Shown in pieces: positions 1-10,815 of a stretch of DNA of 64,000 nucleotides (positions are counted from its first letter, which is position 1; every line of letters starts with the position of its first letter). This DNA is from Schistocephalus solidus. Lineage: Eukaryota > Platyhelminthes > Cestoda > Diphyllobothriidea > Diphyllobothriidae. A model generated the notes under the pieces. That model did no database searches and was not told the DNA's origin. It worked only from the letters and a program-made list of their open reading frames with translations. The position numbers and the translations under genes are program-made. The stretch covers positions 52,989 to 116,988 of the forward strand of contig WEDG01000861.1 of NCBI GenBank assembly GCA_017591395.1. Direction: 5' to 3'.

Positions 1-1262
1 AGTCGTGAGATCATTTCGCTTATTAATTGACTGTGGGCAAGGGGACCATGATTCCAACAATTCACGGTTCACACAGTTGTCACCCATAGCAAGAACTTCA
101 GCCTCATAAATTTTGAAGGTGTAACCTGGTTTCATTGCATCAGTTGCGACATGAGAGTTAGCATTCTTCCTCCTCACTGCTGCCGCATGCTGGAACATTA
201 GCGTACGGAATAGTCTCCCAGTTGCTCCGACGTAGTTTATCTTTACTTAACTGCACTAGATTCGGTAAAAAACTCCAGTTGTTTCATGCCGTTGCACAGG
301 GCTGGTGGCTTAATTATTTGGCGCTTAATATTTGCTTCTGGTCGAGGGGCAATTCCAATTCTGATTGGTGTGGGAAAGCTGTTAACGGCTTTCAAGTCTT
401 TTTTTGATGTATGATAGCGCGCAACAAAATTTGAAGCAGATGCGGCTCGGTTCCTCCCTTTGGTTGCGCTTGCATTTGTCGACAAAGTTCGTGGGTACCC
501 ATTTGTTCTCAGCACCCGTTGAAGTTCGTGCGGTTCGACAACCTTGTCTTCTGGTTCGTTGCAGTGGGTCACAACACGCTGATATAGTGCCCCTATGAAA
601 CTAAGCTCTTGAATAATTGGGTGATTGATGCTAAACCTCAGTACTTTCGTCGCATTTGTCACCTTGCTCAATAATTTACTTTTTAGAAAACCAAACTCTT
701 TGCAGCAGACGTGGCCACCCAGGAAGGCTAGCTGGTCATTTTCTTCTCCTCCATCGTAAATCGGATGTCCAGTAAGACGCGGATGATGCGCTTTGAATGT
801 CAACATCCAATCCCACTGGAATTTGATGAAGTTGTCGTCCGCACACCGAGGTAAGAACTTCGGTCTGTGGTGTTGGATGTCCAATGATTCCAGCCGTTGC
901 AGGGCCACCTTTGGTATGAGTCCCGACATCAGTGAACCCATTGGTATGACTTTCACTTGCTCGTCGATTCTTCCGTTAAACCTGAAGTACGTTTCTTCAG
1001 AGCTTTAGTAATTGGATAATATATGCTTGTTCGAGGCAATTATGTCTTCCGTCATATTTGCCCTATATGAATTACTTAACGCTCTCGAGGGTCAGATCCT
1101 GCTGGATGGAAGTAAAAATAGACGTGGTATCAAAAGGTGCCATTTATTCATTTGACAACAGGCTTTCTCGTTTAAACCTCACTCAAAAGTTAGTTGGCAA
1201 GCTGACCATGAGTAGGCCAATACACCCACTTTCGAGTGATCGACTCTTTTACTGTCATTTTT
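1..1262 (-). mobile_element. Penelope-like element 1 (RT + GIY-YIG), decayed, cut by window start
   Basis: Penelope-like elements encode a reverse transcriptase fused to a GIY-YIG endonuclease. Reading leftwards on the minus strand, fragments appear in RT order: FDTTSIFTSIQQDLTLE (about 1140-1085), TYFRFNGRIDEQ (about 1000-965), PMGSLMSGL, then the catalytic region, a linker and a GIY-YIG domain in the last 290 bases (GVFY near 270, NYVGATGR near 235, RELLESW near 50). At least one frameshift, near 290, separates RT from endonuclease, and stops occur at about 1012 and 1070. The 3' end lies outside the window. The family assignment rests on recognising characteristic PLE peptides; it is strong for the domain order and not backed by a search. 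Confidence 0.85.
243..956 (-). pseudogene. RT C-terminal half and linker of Penelope-like element 1
   Basis: A 237-codon open stretch covers RT motifs from PMGSLMSGL (residues 5-13) through the palm. The catalytic box, usually YxDD in this family, reads CADD (residues 38-41), so both aspartates remain but the tyrosine is lost. Further family signatures follow: NDQLAFL (about 73-79), VLRFSINHP (about 105-113), a linker with LYQRVVTHCNEPEDK (about 124-138) and NGYPR (about 152-156). The ATG at 956 is only the first methionine after an upstream stop; RT sequence continues above it to about 1012 and in broken form to 1262. The frame ends at 243, before the GIY-YIG domain, which sits in another frame. 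It is a dead copy. Confidence 0.82.
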
Positions 1263-1919
1263 AGATGTTGTCTGCAAGTGACTTAATGCAAACAAAATTA
1301 AAGAGCTTCTTTAAAGTTTCATTTTTAATTTTGTCATTGTAGATCTCCTTTCTAAATTATGGTTCACCGCACGTGCTAGTGGTATACTCTAGGAATACCT
1401 CTCATGCACCCGACTGAGACAAGGCATTTAAATAATAGCATAACCAATACAATATCTCGCCAATATGGTCCCATACTGCAAAGAGCTAAAATGGTTCTCA
1501 TCCGTGTTGTTTTCTCTTCACCCTACTCTATAAACCTGCGATGGTATTCGTATGCCTTCCTGTTGTTTGGTCTTTAAAGTGTTTCTTGTGATTCATGGAA
1601 TAGTGTTCATATCCCTCACATGTTAGCCACGCAAAGGTCTTCCATTCATCCGTTATTATAATACAGATTTTTGCAACCCACTTCTCCATCAAAGTCTCTC
1701 AGGGCTGACCAGATACTCCTGTTGACTTGCTCAAACAAAGCTTTTCATGTTCTGGTGTCAAAAATTCTCAGAATCCAATACCACCTTTTCTCTTTTTTAA
1801 CATTGTATGTTCTGCTGCGTGAACTTTTTCAGTTAATTATTATTATGGAGAATAATGTTGAATCCATTAAACCCCAAAAGTGGTAACCAAAATCTTGACG
1901 AGGATAGCACCGACTAGTA
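1263..1919. other. Spacer between two divergent PLEs
   Basis: I see no gene here. It lies between the broken 5' ends of two PLE remnants that point away from each other, so it may hold their untranslated or N-terminal parts, but no peptide is recognisable. No hammerhead core was found on either strand. Confidence 0.4.
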
Positions 1920-3420
1920 AGAAACAATAAATAAGAGCTATGGTCTCCCAAAGATACCTTACGAGGGATTACCTCTCCGGCACCCAAAACAGTGGACAGG
2001 CGAGGTGGCCGTTCTGTCGTCTCGAATTTCTGACAGCTGATTTGGAAACCACAGTCAGCTCGTCAAAACAATACATGAAAACACTTAAAGGGGGAATCCT
2101 CCTGCCAAAATACGTAATGGTTGCTTTGATATCACGTATAATTTATCTTCCATTTAAGAGTACCTGACAGTTTAGCCTAGCTAAGAACTCATACGAGACA
2201 AATACTATGAAACGTAGAATCGCCACGGACAAGCCGAAATAGTCCAATTCTTGAAGGGCTGCTTGAAGTCTAACTGTCCATTTGATGAAACAATATATAA
2301 GCATGTGAAGCACATGCCAATTTCAACAGTAGTAACAAAAGCGGTCTTGTAATGGTTGGGGTCCCTGGTTTCCAACAACGCAGACCGAAATTATGGACAG
2401 ATGTGTAGATGATACCTTTTTTCTCATCATATGGAATCAGACGCTGGCATTCAAAGAACGTTTTAAAGCCCATCTCACTGAAAATTTAATTTACAGTGGA
2501 CGAGGAAGTAAAAATCACTTGACCTTTCTGGATGTGATTGCTTATGCATAGATTGCGGTGGCTTTGTAGCCAATAATTTCAGGATAATGACAAATTAAAT
2601 ACAAAGCTGAACTTCAACAAGAAACACCGTTCTTTACAAACTCAGTTACATAAGGGCGCTTATCCTTCGAGTTGAGACGAAATGTAGTGTAACAAAGTAA
2701 AAAAATATGTTGATGTACAATATCTTTGACGATTACTGCGATCAAACGTCTTTGCGCAAATTCATCAACCAGTGTATACGCAAACGGCCCTGGAGGCCAA
2801 ATCCAACAAGACATCCATTTTGGCAAGCTCGCTTGTACGTTAAAAACGTATTTAAATTCGGCTGCCACCATCTAACTCCATCTTGATTTGCTGTTGCACA
2901 AAGGCCATCGGCGACTATTAGAATCCGATTTGTGAGGCCAAAAAAACCATTGCCACAACAGAAAACTTCTGGAGTCGTTTATAGGATGTGGTGCATTTGT
3001 TGACAAAACAACTATGTTGAAGAACCGACAAAGGTACTTCGCAGGCGAATAACCAAGTACGCAGCTACGGTGAGAAGGAAAGACGCTGACTCTCAACTTG
3101 GAGCTTATTCGACGGGACGCAGCCGGCTAAGTGACCTTTCCTTCCCATATTCTAAGCTTAGGCTTTGCATGAGCGAGGAAATCAGGAACCTGGGGAAGGG
3201 GGCGTGGATGACCAACCCTTTCAAGTACAACGAGCAACATGACGTCATAATTGTCACACCAAAATTTAACATGGAAAAAGAAATCACGGTCTTTGCCGAC
3301 TCCGACATGCACTACCAAGCCAATATCCAATCAATTCTGACCAACAGTAGTGATCGTGAGAGCTGCATGGAATCGCGTGGCAACGATTTAATATAACTAA
3401 TGCGCCTTTTTGATTCTATT
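1920..3420 (+). mobile_element. Penelope-like element 2, heavily decayed
   Basis: Several frames of the plus strand carry PLE peptides in the correct order. At 2000-2130 the RT entry is readable (LEFLTADLETTVSSSKQYMK, then GGILLPKYVMV). At 2427-2535 the palm-to-thumb region reads WNQTLAFKERFKAH and LTFLDVIAYA. At 2890-3130 the linker and GIY-YIG domain read RPSATIRIRFVRPKKPLPQQ, TSGVVYRMWCICWQNNYV and YAATVRRKDADSQLGAYSTG. Stops and frameshifts separate every block, so it cannot code for a working protein. An open frame at 3070-3396 begins inside the endonuclease remnant and runs into unrecognised sequence. It is arranged head to head with element 1. Confidence 0.82.
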
Positions 3421-6400
3421 GCCCTTCTCAGTGACAATCCCAAAGAATGAGTTTGAGTGAGAAAATGTAACAGCATTCCAAAAACATTCTCGTCTTATGA
3501 ATCACATATTTTTCTCCTGATAAGGTAATATTGTTTTTTGACCATAAGTCATCTGTCCGTCAGTCGTTAAACCGTAAACAGGAACTGTTACTCGATAATT
3601 TGCAGTATTACGTCAATATGTAATTTAATTATCACGTTCAATTATTTTGGTGGTAAAGGGTTGCGTGAAGAAATTTCAGCTATTATACATTTCAATTTCT
3701 GCTATCTTATATATATCGCACGAAAACACTGTGAATCCACATGACGGGGCAACTTTGATTGTTATTTGCATGTTTGTACATATTGACGTAATCCCCTAAC
3801 CACTGAAATCGATGGAGTGTACTTTCCAGATGGGTCTTTGGCTAACTGACGCTAAAACACCAAGCTCGTTGCAGTCATATAAAAGTCTGTGTTATGAGAA
3901 AACCACATTCGGGTACAAAAATTTCAGACCTCGTGTAATACTTGATAACCTGGGAAGCAGGTCTATCACTGAAAACTGCAACTTTAAGCTAGTAATATTT
4001 TATTTGTTTTCTGTTAGTTGAAAATTTGTATACATTTTCGTACATTCATTCATCGACCTTTTCTTCAATCGCTATTTATTACTGGCTTAATTCAATAGCA
4101 GCCTGCTTTCTCATAAATCGCACACCCATATAAAATAGCAATATCATAACTAAGATGCTGACACATGTGAACGTTATCACAATTTAGTTGCCTATGAACC
4201 TCAAACCCTCACACAATCTGCGCCGTCAAGCTCACGCTTTTCTGTACGCAGGTGGACCTACATTAGATGGCCTAGCTTATACAATGCGTGACCAAACTTA
4301 AATAGGGTACTTTAGCATAAATGTGGTGTTGGGATTCTGGTTTTTCAAGTATATTTGAGGTTCAGAAAGCATTTTACTAAAAAAGACTGCATGCTGTGTC
4401 TCTTTTAATTAAAGGAAAACAGGAAGAATTTTGGCTAACTCGGAGATAGCCGGATATCAATGAAGTTGATTATGCTATTTAATATCACAGAGCAAAGTCA
4501 CTTGATTTTGTGTATTGTTCAATAAAGAAAATTACTAAAAGTTAGGATCCTTCAGTTTATCTCTTTTTCGACTCAAAAATGTGATAAAAGGTCAACAAAA
4601 ATCAAATGCAGATGAATGTAAGAAATCACATTGTTTACCAGAAATAAGAAAATTATTTAGCTTTAAATGTAATTTTTTTGCAAATTGCTGCCGTTTTCGC
4701 CACAAAAAGGAGAGATAAACTTACTCATTGGCATATGTGTGTTACTACGGTGAAAAAGGAAGACTATTTGCAAAATGCGAACAAAAAACTATTAAACTAT
4801 ATTTTTTAAGATTTTGTAATCCACTAATCTTCTGTCTTTTGCGTTAAGCCATTATGGGAGAGCTTAAAACACCATAAATAAAAATGTATCTTATCTCATA
4901 TTTCCGATTTAATGTAGCCAATTTTTCAGACCATCTGCACCGAGCATTTTGAAATTTCTTATCGATCGCCAATGGAAATCACTCTCGTCCCACTCACTCT
5001 TGAGCCCCACCATTAGCCGCATAGCAGATCATATTTGAATAAGCAGATGAACATTATCGGCAAAGAAAATAGAGACTGGAATGACCAATTCTGGCAGATA
5101 ACGTAAAAATTATACCTTCGATCAATCAAGAAAATTTTCGATAACACTAAATGCTTAAATTGTGTTTCAATTAGACAGTAAGCGGATGCATCTACGTGCA
5201 CTTTACCATTATCCAAATATAATTTACAATACAATTAAGGAAAGTTGGTTTGTAGTGTTTCATTTTCCTGAGTATTCCTTTTAAGGTTATCCATTTCACG
5301 TCAATGACATCATTTTTAACTATACACATGAACCAATTTTGCACATTGGTTTACTTTAGGCTTCATTTTTTTGATTTTATAAGCAACATAGGTGGACCAT
5401 ATAGATTCTGATTATTCTTATTAGATTGAAGTTTTAGTACCCATATCTGCAGCTGATTTCATTGGAATTCAACGTTATCCTAGAAATATAAGTGCATTAC
5501 TTTTAGAAGGCATAGTAGTTTAGTTTAATTCGCAACGTCATATGCTGTGTATATAAGGCTTTGTGGCGAAAAATGATGTAAATGCTGCTACACTGCGCTA
5601 TATATGGATTGAGAGGTTCATTTATCTGCTCCGATAAAATGGTATTTATAAATTGTGAGAAAAATAAATTTGGGATACAATTTTATTTCATTATTTAGTT
5701 CATTGCATCTATGCATATTTAATGTGTACATCTACTTATTATTCATTTGCTGCAACAAGACGCATCTAACATCCAATTCTAGCAGCCAGATATTAGTTAT
5801 TTTTAAAGAGGCCAGCCGTTATTACTTCGGACAGACTGTGTGAGTGCAGATGCCTCCATGGGTTCCATGATGATTTTTATTAAGCCTATGTAAAGACGAC
5901 AAATTCTGATTTGTAAATACATCCGCGTTAACATCTTTTATGTTTCCCATTTAGCATGTTTTTCACTGTACATTTTTGCAACGCATTTTTTTGTCTTCTG
6001 CTATGTGCCACCAAAATGCAAACTTGCTTTCATATTTGGTCCGAAAATGCCTTTTGCTGACCACATTTAAACAAATGTTGCTGCTTTATCGGACCTTGAA
6101 CAAGACACTCGAGATCATATTCCAGGTAAAAGCCATAGTTTAGAACCAGGTCTGTTATATTTTGGAGGCATCGGTGTTCTTACTGTCTATTTCTCGATTT
6201 TGCAAGCACAGATCCTGACAAACATTTAAATTGCGTAATTGCTTGGCACACCTGGTCAGTTGGCACAACAAGAATGATTGCAAGCAATGAGGCACAATAC
6301 ATTTTAAACGAAAATTGCCGGTAATTTTCGTAAATTACTATATAAGCAGGGGGTAAAAATGGTTATTTGGAAGGTTTTCTGCGTCATAGGGATGCGGAGT

Positions 6401-6555
6401 GGAATGCATAGATCAGTAATCAGTTTTGATCTTTACTATAATCTCTGTATACTAAAATTGTAAACCATAATGTACCTGGTCAAAATCAATGCGTATAAAG
6501 ATTGTGGTTACGAGACAAGCATAAACCTGCTATGATAATATAAACTCTACTTCTC
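3421..6555. other. AT-rich non-coding stretch
   Basis: No coding peptide, tRNA-like box or tandem repeat is recognisable on either strand. Open frames here (for example 3812-4021, 5013-5234, 5655-5843) are short, low in complexity and without recognisable domains. Confidence 0.6.
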
Positions 6556-7000
6556 AAATTCCATTTTCAAGAAGATGAAGCAAGTGGACTCCCACCGAAT
6601 CTTCCATGTGATTTACAAGGTTCCACAAAACAAGTCAATGTTCCTGGGTCTCCTAGCAACAATAGAAGCGAACGGCAACTGGTTAGGGAAGGCGATCTTA
6701 TGCTCAAAAAATAATCTCCTGCAAGCCCTGCGCAAAGCATGACCATCGGTCGCTTAACTGCGTGCACTTTTTTGTGCCAACTGTATCCTCTCCCGCCCAC
6801 CCTAGAATGGCTTTGCCATGTCCTTACTCTTCGCTTATTAATTTTTTCTAATCACAACGTCCCCTCCATATTCGCACTATTCAAATGTAGGAAAAGACTA
6901 CAGTAAATAACTTGTGTTTCAACTGGCATCCTGTTCCAATATAAATGTACAGGCTGGACGAGAATTCATGGAATCCACGCAAATGTTATCCGAATAGCTG
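6556..7000 (+). mobile_element. PLE 3' tail fragment with decayed hammerhead
   Basis: The segment at about 6640-6830 resembles 35220-35400, which lies just downstream of the GIY-YIG domain of PLE 3: both share a GC-richer run with 'cgcttaactgc/cgcttgactgc' followed by 'cc(c)acccta/tctccta' and 'gaatggc/gaacggc'. At 6941-6975 the string TATAAATGTAC..GGCTG..CGAGAATTCATGGAA aligns with the hammerhead-bearing terminus at 35.54 kb, but the core is broken (CTGGACGA in place of CTGANGA, and GAAT in place of GAAA). No RT or endonuclease coding sequence precedes it, so this is a 3'-end-only copy. Confidence 0.55.
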
Positions 7001-8206
7001 TTTAAACCCTTTGATGGGAAATTTCACAGCATTGTAAGATAAGTTCTGCATTTGTAAATATCAGAAGAGTTTTGCCAGATCCAGAAAGGAAGTAGCTTGC
7101 ATCGCTGTCCCAAAGTAAGTGTCTCTTTTATCTGCTTTCCCTGAAAACGCCAATTACCTTCGATTCAGATATCCATGGTTAGAAGGAAAGTACAAATTTT
7201 TAGAAATCTTCTGCAACGTACGATTTTATCCCCGTTATTTTGCGTAAGTTCATTTAAAATTAAAACCCAAGAGCATCTATAAATGGAAGCTATTATTTGT
7301 GTTTTTTTCCGTGTTTATTTGGAGAAACCGGGCTTCTGTAGAGAGTCGCAAGAAGTAGCATTACTGTTGTCCCAACTTCCGATAACTGTTATTGATAATC
7401 GCAGGGAAAACCACGAAAATGCAATGATTTCCACCCTCAAAATTTTACGAGGGATTGCTGGAGACCGTTTTCAGAGGAAAGCCTCCACATCTATTTACAG
7501 ACGACAAAGTGGGAGCAGGTGAGCTAAGACAGTATGTAAGTTTGAGCCAAATGATATAATACATTGTGATCACTTTTTCATGCAACAAAATCTTCAGTTG
7601 CGGCATTTATTTTTAAGTAATTAATTTATATTCATATTTCCAGGTGCTGTACCTAGAAACTTTTTCAAATAACCAAAATGGTGACGTTTACAGTATAAAA
7701 CATATTCACAATTGTTTATTTAATGGAAGTTAGTAAAAGATATTTCAAGTATGAAGTAGTACTGTATAATTGCTTCTGCTAACCAATTCTTCTCATAATT
7801 AAATTTATTTAAAATGTCAATGTTGCAGAAGAGTAAAATAAGTAAGGACTTTTATTAATTGTTTTAATTTTTATTATCGCTAAACAATGAATATTCATAG
7901 TAATACTGATTTTTAATGTGGAATAAAATACCGATCATTTTATATAGGTGGGTTGTTGAGTGTAAGATAGAACGAAATATGGATAGATATGAGGGTCTCA
8001 AGCTATTGAAATATGCCGGATCATCAGAAAGACATGCTTCTCTTCATAAGTTTGCAACAAGAAAATACGAAACCGTTTTCTTGAATTTGGCCATTTTGAT
8101 TATTCCTTCGGAAAAACACTTCATTATAAAACACCCACGCACATCACGAATAAATATTATGATGTTGAAAATTAGCATCTCTTGATCAATTATAGTAAAA
8201 TAGTAA
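7001..8206. other. AT-rich non-coding stretch
   Basis: Nothing recognisable. Open frames at 7283-7522 and 7916-8185 carry no domain I know and are probably chance. Confidence 0.55.
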
Positions 8207-9510
8207 ATGACGGTATACATCGATACTACCAGGTGACGCTGCCCAATCTGTAAACAGCCTTGGCTTCTAGTGTTTTGAGGAGGCGGCTAAGGCGTCATCG
8301 TCGTCGTCATCATAAAATTACGCCTCAATGCCGTCTTGCGCAGCATACCATTTACGAGGTGGAGGACGACGACAACACGCTGTCCTTTCTAAGTATCCTT
8401 GGTGGTAACGAAGTGTTTTAGAAGGCAGCACATGAGACACAAACGTCCAGGCAGCCACAAGTGGGTACGCATTATTAGTTCCACTACACACACGCAGACT
8501 ACGAGGTTATCAGCATCCTATAACTTCGACGTGTGTTCAGAGTAAATCGTTACCCGTGCTAAATTTTCAACGGTTGCGTAAGTAAACGAGATAAGGTTTA
8601 CAAGGATCAGACCTAAAATTTATCGAGTGGCCGCCCGTGCTCAGATCATATTCGAAGCCATTACACCATCCTCCAAGAAATCAGAGACCAGCAGCAGAGG
8701 TTAGGTGCCCACTAGCGTTCGATTAATAAAAGCACGCTCCGTTTAAAACGTTTGCTACCGTGGCATTATTTTTGCTTTATTTTTCACTGCCGTAGTACGT
8801 GCAAGCACAGCTGCTAGGGAACATGCACTGACTTAGAGTATGTAAGATAAATCCCATTTATAAAAGAGGTCAGAAATCTGTAAATCACAGGAAGAAGTCC
8901 TATTCTGAATGCATTTCTAATTGGCTACCAGCAACAAAATCAAACGTTATAAATTGACTAGGTTTGTATAATGCACGTCTTTTCTTGTTTGCTGATATTT
9001 TTCACTTTTATTTGTAGCAAGTGGCTATTACAAATTCCAATAACTAAACGGTTACTTTGAATTTTTTTAAATCTAGCATTCTTTTCAAATATTTTTGCAA
9101 TTTCAGGTTTATTAAGATTGCAAAATAAATTTTTATTAATGCGTGCATAAATTGCCAGGTTGTATGCTGTTATTATTTTATGCAACTAGGGACAAGGATG
9201 ACTGCTTCATTAACAATATATAACAAGAATACAACGCATACGCAGTAAGCTTCCGTGAAGCGCTCACGTAAAATCTTGTCGTAAAATATTCTGGAGTTGG
9301 GGAACTTTTCAATCGAGGAAATTCAATTTTTTACTGCAAATGTTGAAGAACATGTAATTCTCTTCCAAACAAGCTTAAGAAAGAATACTGTTTTGCATAT
9401 TTTTAGCTGAGTATATCGTAACTGATAAAGTGACTTAAACAATACTTAAAAACGATATACCATGTAAGGTTATTGACTTCAGTGTGTTTTCTGTAGGTTG
9501 CCAATTTCAA
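8207..9510 (+). repeat. 1.3-kb direct repeat, copy 1
   Basis: First of two adjacent copies with a period of 1304 bases (the marker GTATACATCGAT occurs near 8213 and near 9517). It starts with a GC-richer 300-base section (TTTTGAGGAGGCGGCTAAGG, then a CGTCGT-rich run and a stretch that reads VEDDDNTLSFLSIL) and continues into about 800 bases of AT-rich sequence. The reading frame that is open in copy 2 is closed here by a stop after NEVF. The element class is unknown. The GGCTAAGGCG string resembles the A box of a tRNA gene, which hints at a Pol III-derived head, but no convincing B box was found. Confidence 0.8.
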
Positions 9511-10815
9511 GAGACAGTATACATCGATATTACAAGCTGGCGCTGACAAATCTATAAACATCGTTGACCTCTAGTGGTTTGAGGAGGCGGCTAAGGCGTA
9601 ATCGTTGTCGTCATAATGAAATTACGTCTCAATGCCGTCTTGCGCATGATACCGCTTACGAGGTGGAGGACGACGACAACACGCTGGCCTTCCTAAGTAT
9701 CCTTGATGGTCGCGAAGTGTTTAAGAAGGCAGCACATGAGAATGAACGTCCAAACAGCCACAAGTGGGTACGCATTATAAGTTCCACTCTACACACGCAG
9801 ACTACGAGGTTATCAGCATCCTATAACTTCGACGCGTGTTCAGAGTGAATCGTTACCCATGCTACTTTTTCAACGATTGCATAAGTAAACGAGAGAACAT
9901 TTACAAGGATCAGACCTAAAATTCCTCGAGTAGCCGCCCATGCCAAGATCATCTTCGAAGCCATCACACCGTCCTCCTAGAAATCACAGACCAGCAGCAG
10001 AGGTTAGGAGCCCACTAGCGTTCGACTAATAAAAGCATGCTCCGTTAAAAACGTTTGCCTCCGTGGCATTACTTGTGCTTCAGTTTTCATTGCTATAGTA
10101 CGTGCAAGCGCAGCCGCTAGGGAACACGCAGTGACTGAGCGCATGTAAGATTAATCCCATTTTTAAAAGAGGTCAGAAATATGTAAATCACAGCAAGAAG
10201 TCGTCTTCTGAATGCATTTCTAATTGGCTTTAAGCAACAAAAGCAAACGGTAATAAACTGACTAGGTACATATAATGCACGTCTTTTCTTGTTTGCTGAT
10301 GTTTTTCACTTTTATTTGTAGCGAATGGCTATGACAAATTCCAAAAAGTAAACAGTAACTTTAAATTTTTAAAATTTAGCATTCTTTTAAAATATTTTTG
10401 CAATTTCAAGTTTATTAAGCTGGCAAAATCAAATTTTATTAATGCGTGCATAAATTCCCTTATTGTATGCTTTCATTATTGTATGCTTCTAGGGACAAGG
10501 ATGACTGCATCATTAACCTTATATTACAAGTATACAACGCATACACAGTAAGCTTCCGTGAAGCGCTCACATAAAATCTTGTCGTAAAATACTTCTGGAG
10601 TTGGGGAACTTTTCAATACCAGTAAATGCAATTTTTTACTGCAAATGTTAAAGAACATGTAATTATCTTCCAAACAAGCGTGAGAAAGAATACAGTTTTG
10701 CGTTTTTTAGCTGAGCTTATCGTAACTGATAAAGTGACTTAAACAATACTTAAAAACGATATACCATGTATGGTAATTGACTTCAGTTTGTTTTCTGTAG
10801 GTTGCCAATTTAAAG
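9511..10815 (+). repeat. 1.3-kb direct repeat, copy 2
   Basis: Second adjacent copy of the 1.3-kb unit, nearly collinear with copy 1 with scattered substitutions and small indels. It ends at GTTGCCAATTTAAAGAGTCA, matching GTTGCCAATTTCAAGAGACA at the copy 1/copy 2 junction; this short similarity suggests the duplication arose between AGAG(A/T)CA-like ends. No terminal inverted repeats and no poly(A) tail are seen. Confidence 0.8.
9564..9848 (+). CDS. Small open frame in repeat copy 2, unknown
   Basis: Ninety-four codons, starting MTSSGLRRRLRRNRCR and containing the acidic run EVEDDDNTLAFL around residues 33-44. The matching frame in copy 1 is interrupted, so selection for a protein is not shown. 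No domain is recognised. It may simply be a frame that is open by chance across the GC-richer head of the repeat. Confidence 0.2.
   Translation: MTSSGLRRRLRRNRCRHNEITSQCRLAHDTAYEVEDDDNTLAFLSILDGREVFKKAAHENERPNSHKWVRIISSTLHTQTTRLSASYNFDACSE

Noticed and set aside
3070..3396. 108-codon open frame as a gene
   Set aside because: Its first third is the GIY-YIG part of PLE 2 read in frame; the remainder is unrecognised flank.
7995..8025. Minus-strand CTGATGA at about 8018
   Set aside because: No GAAA box or stems in reach.
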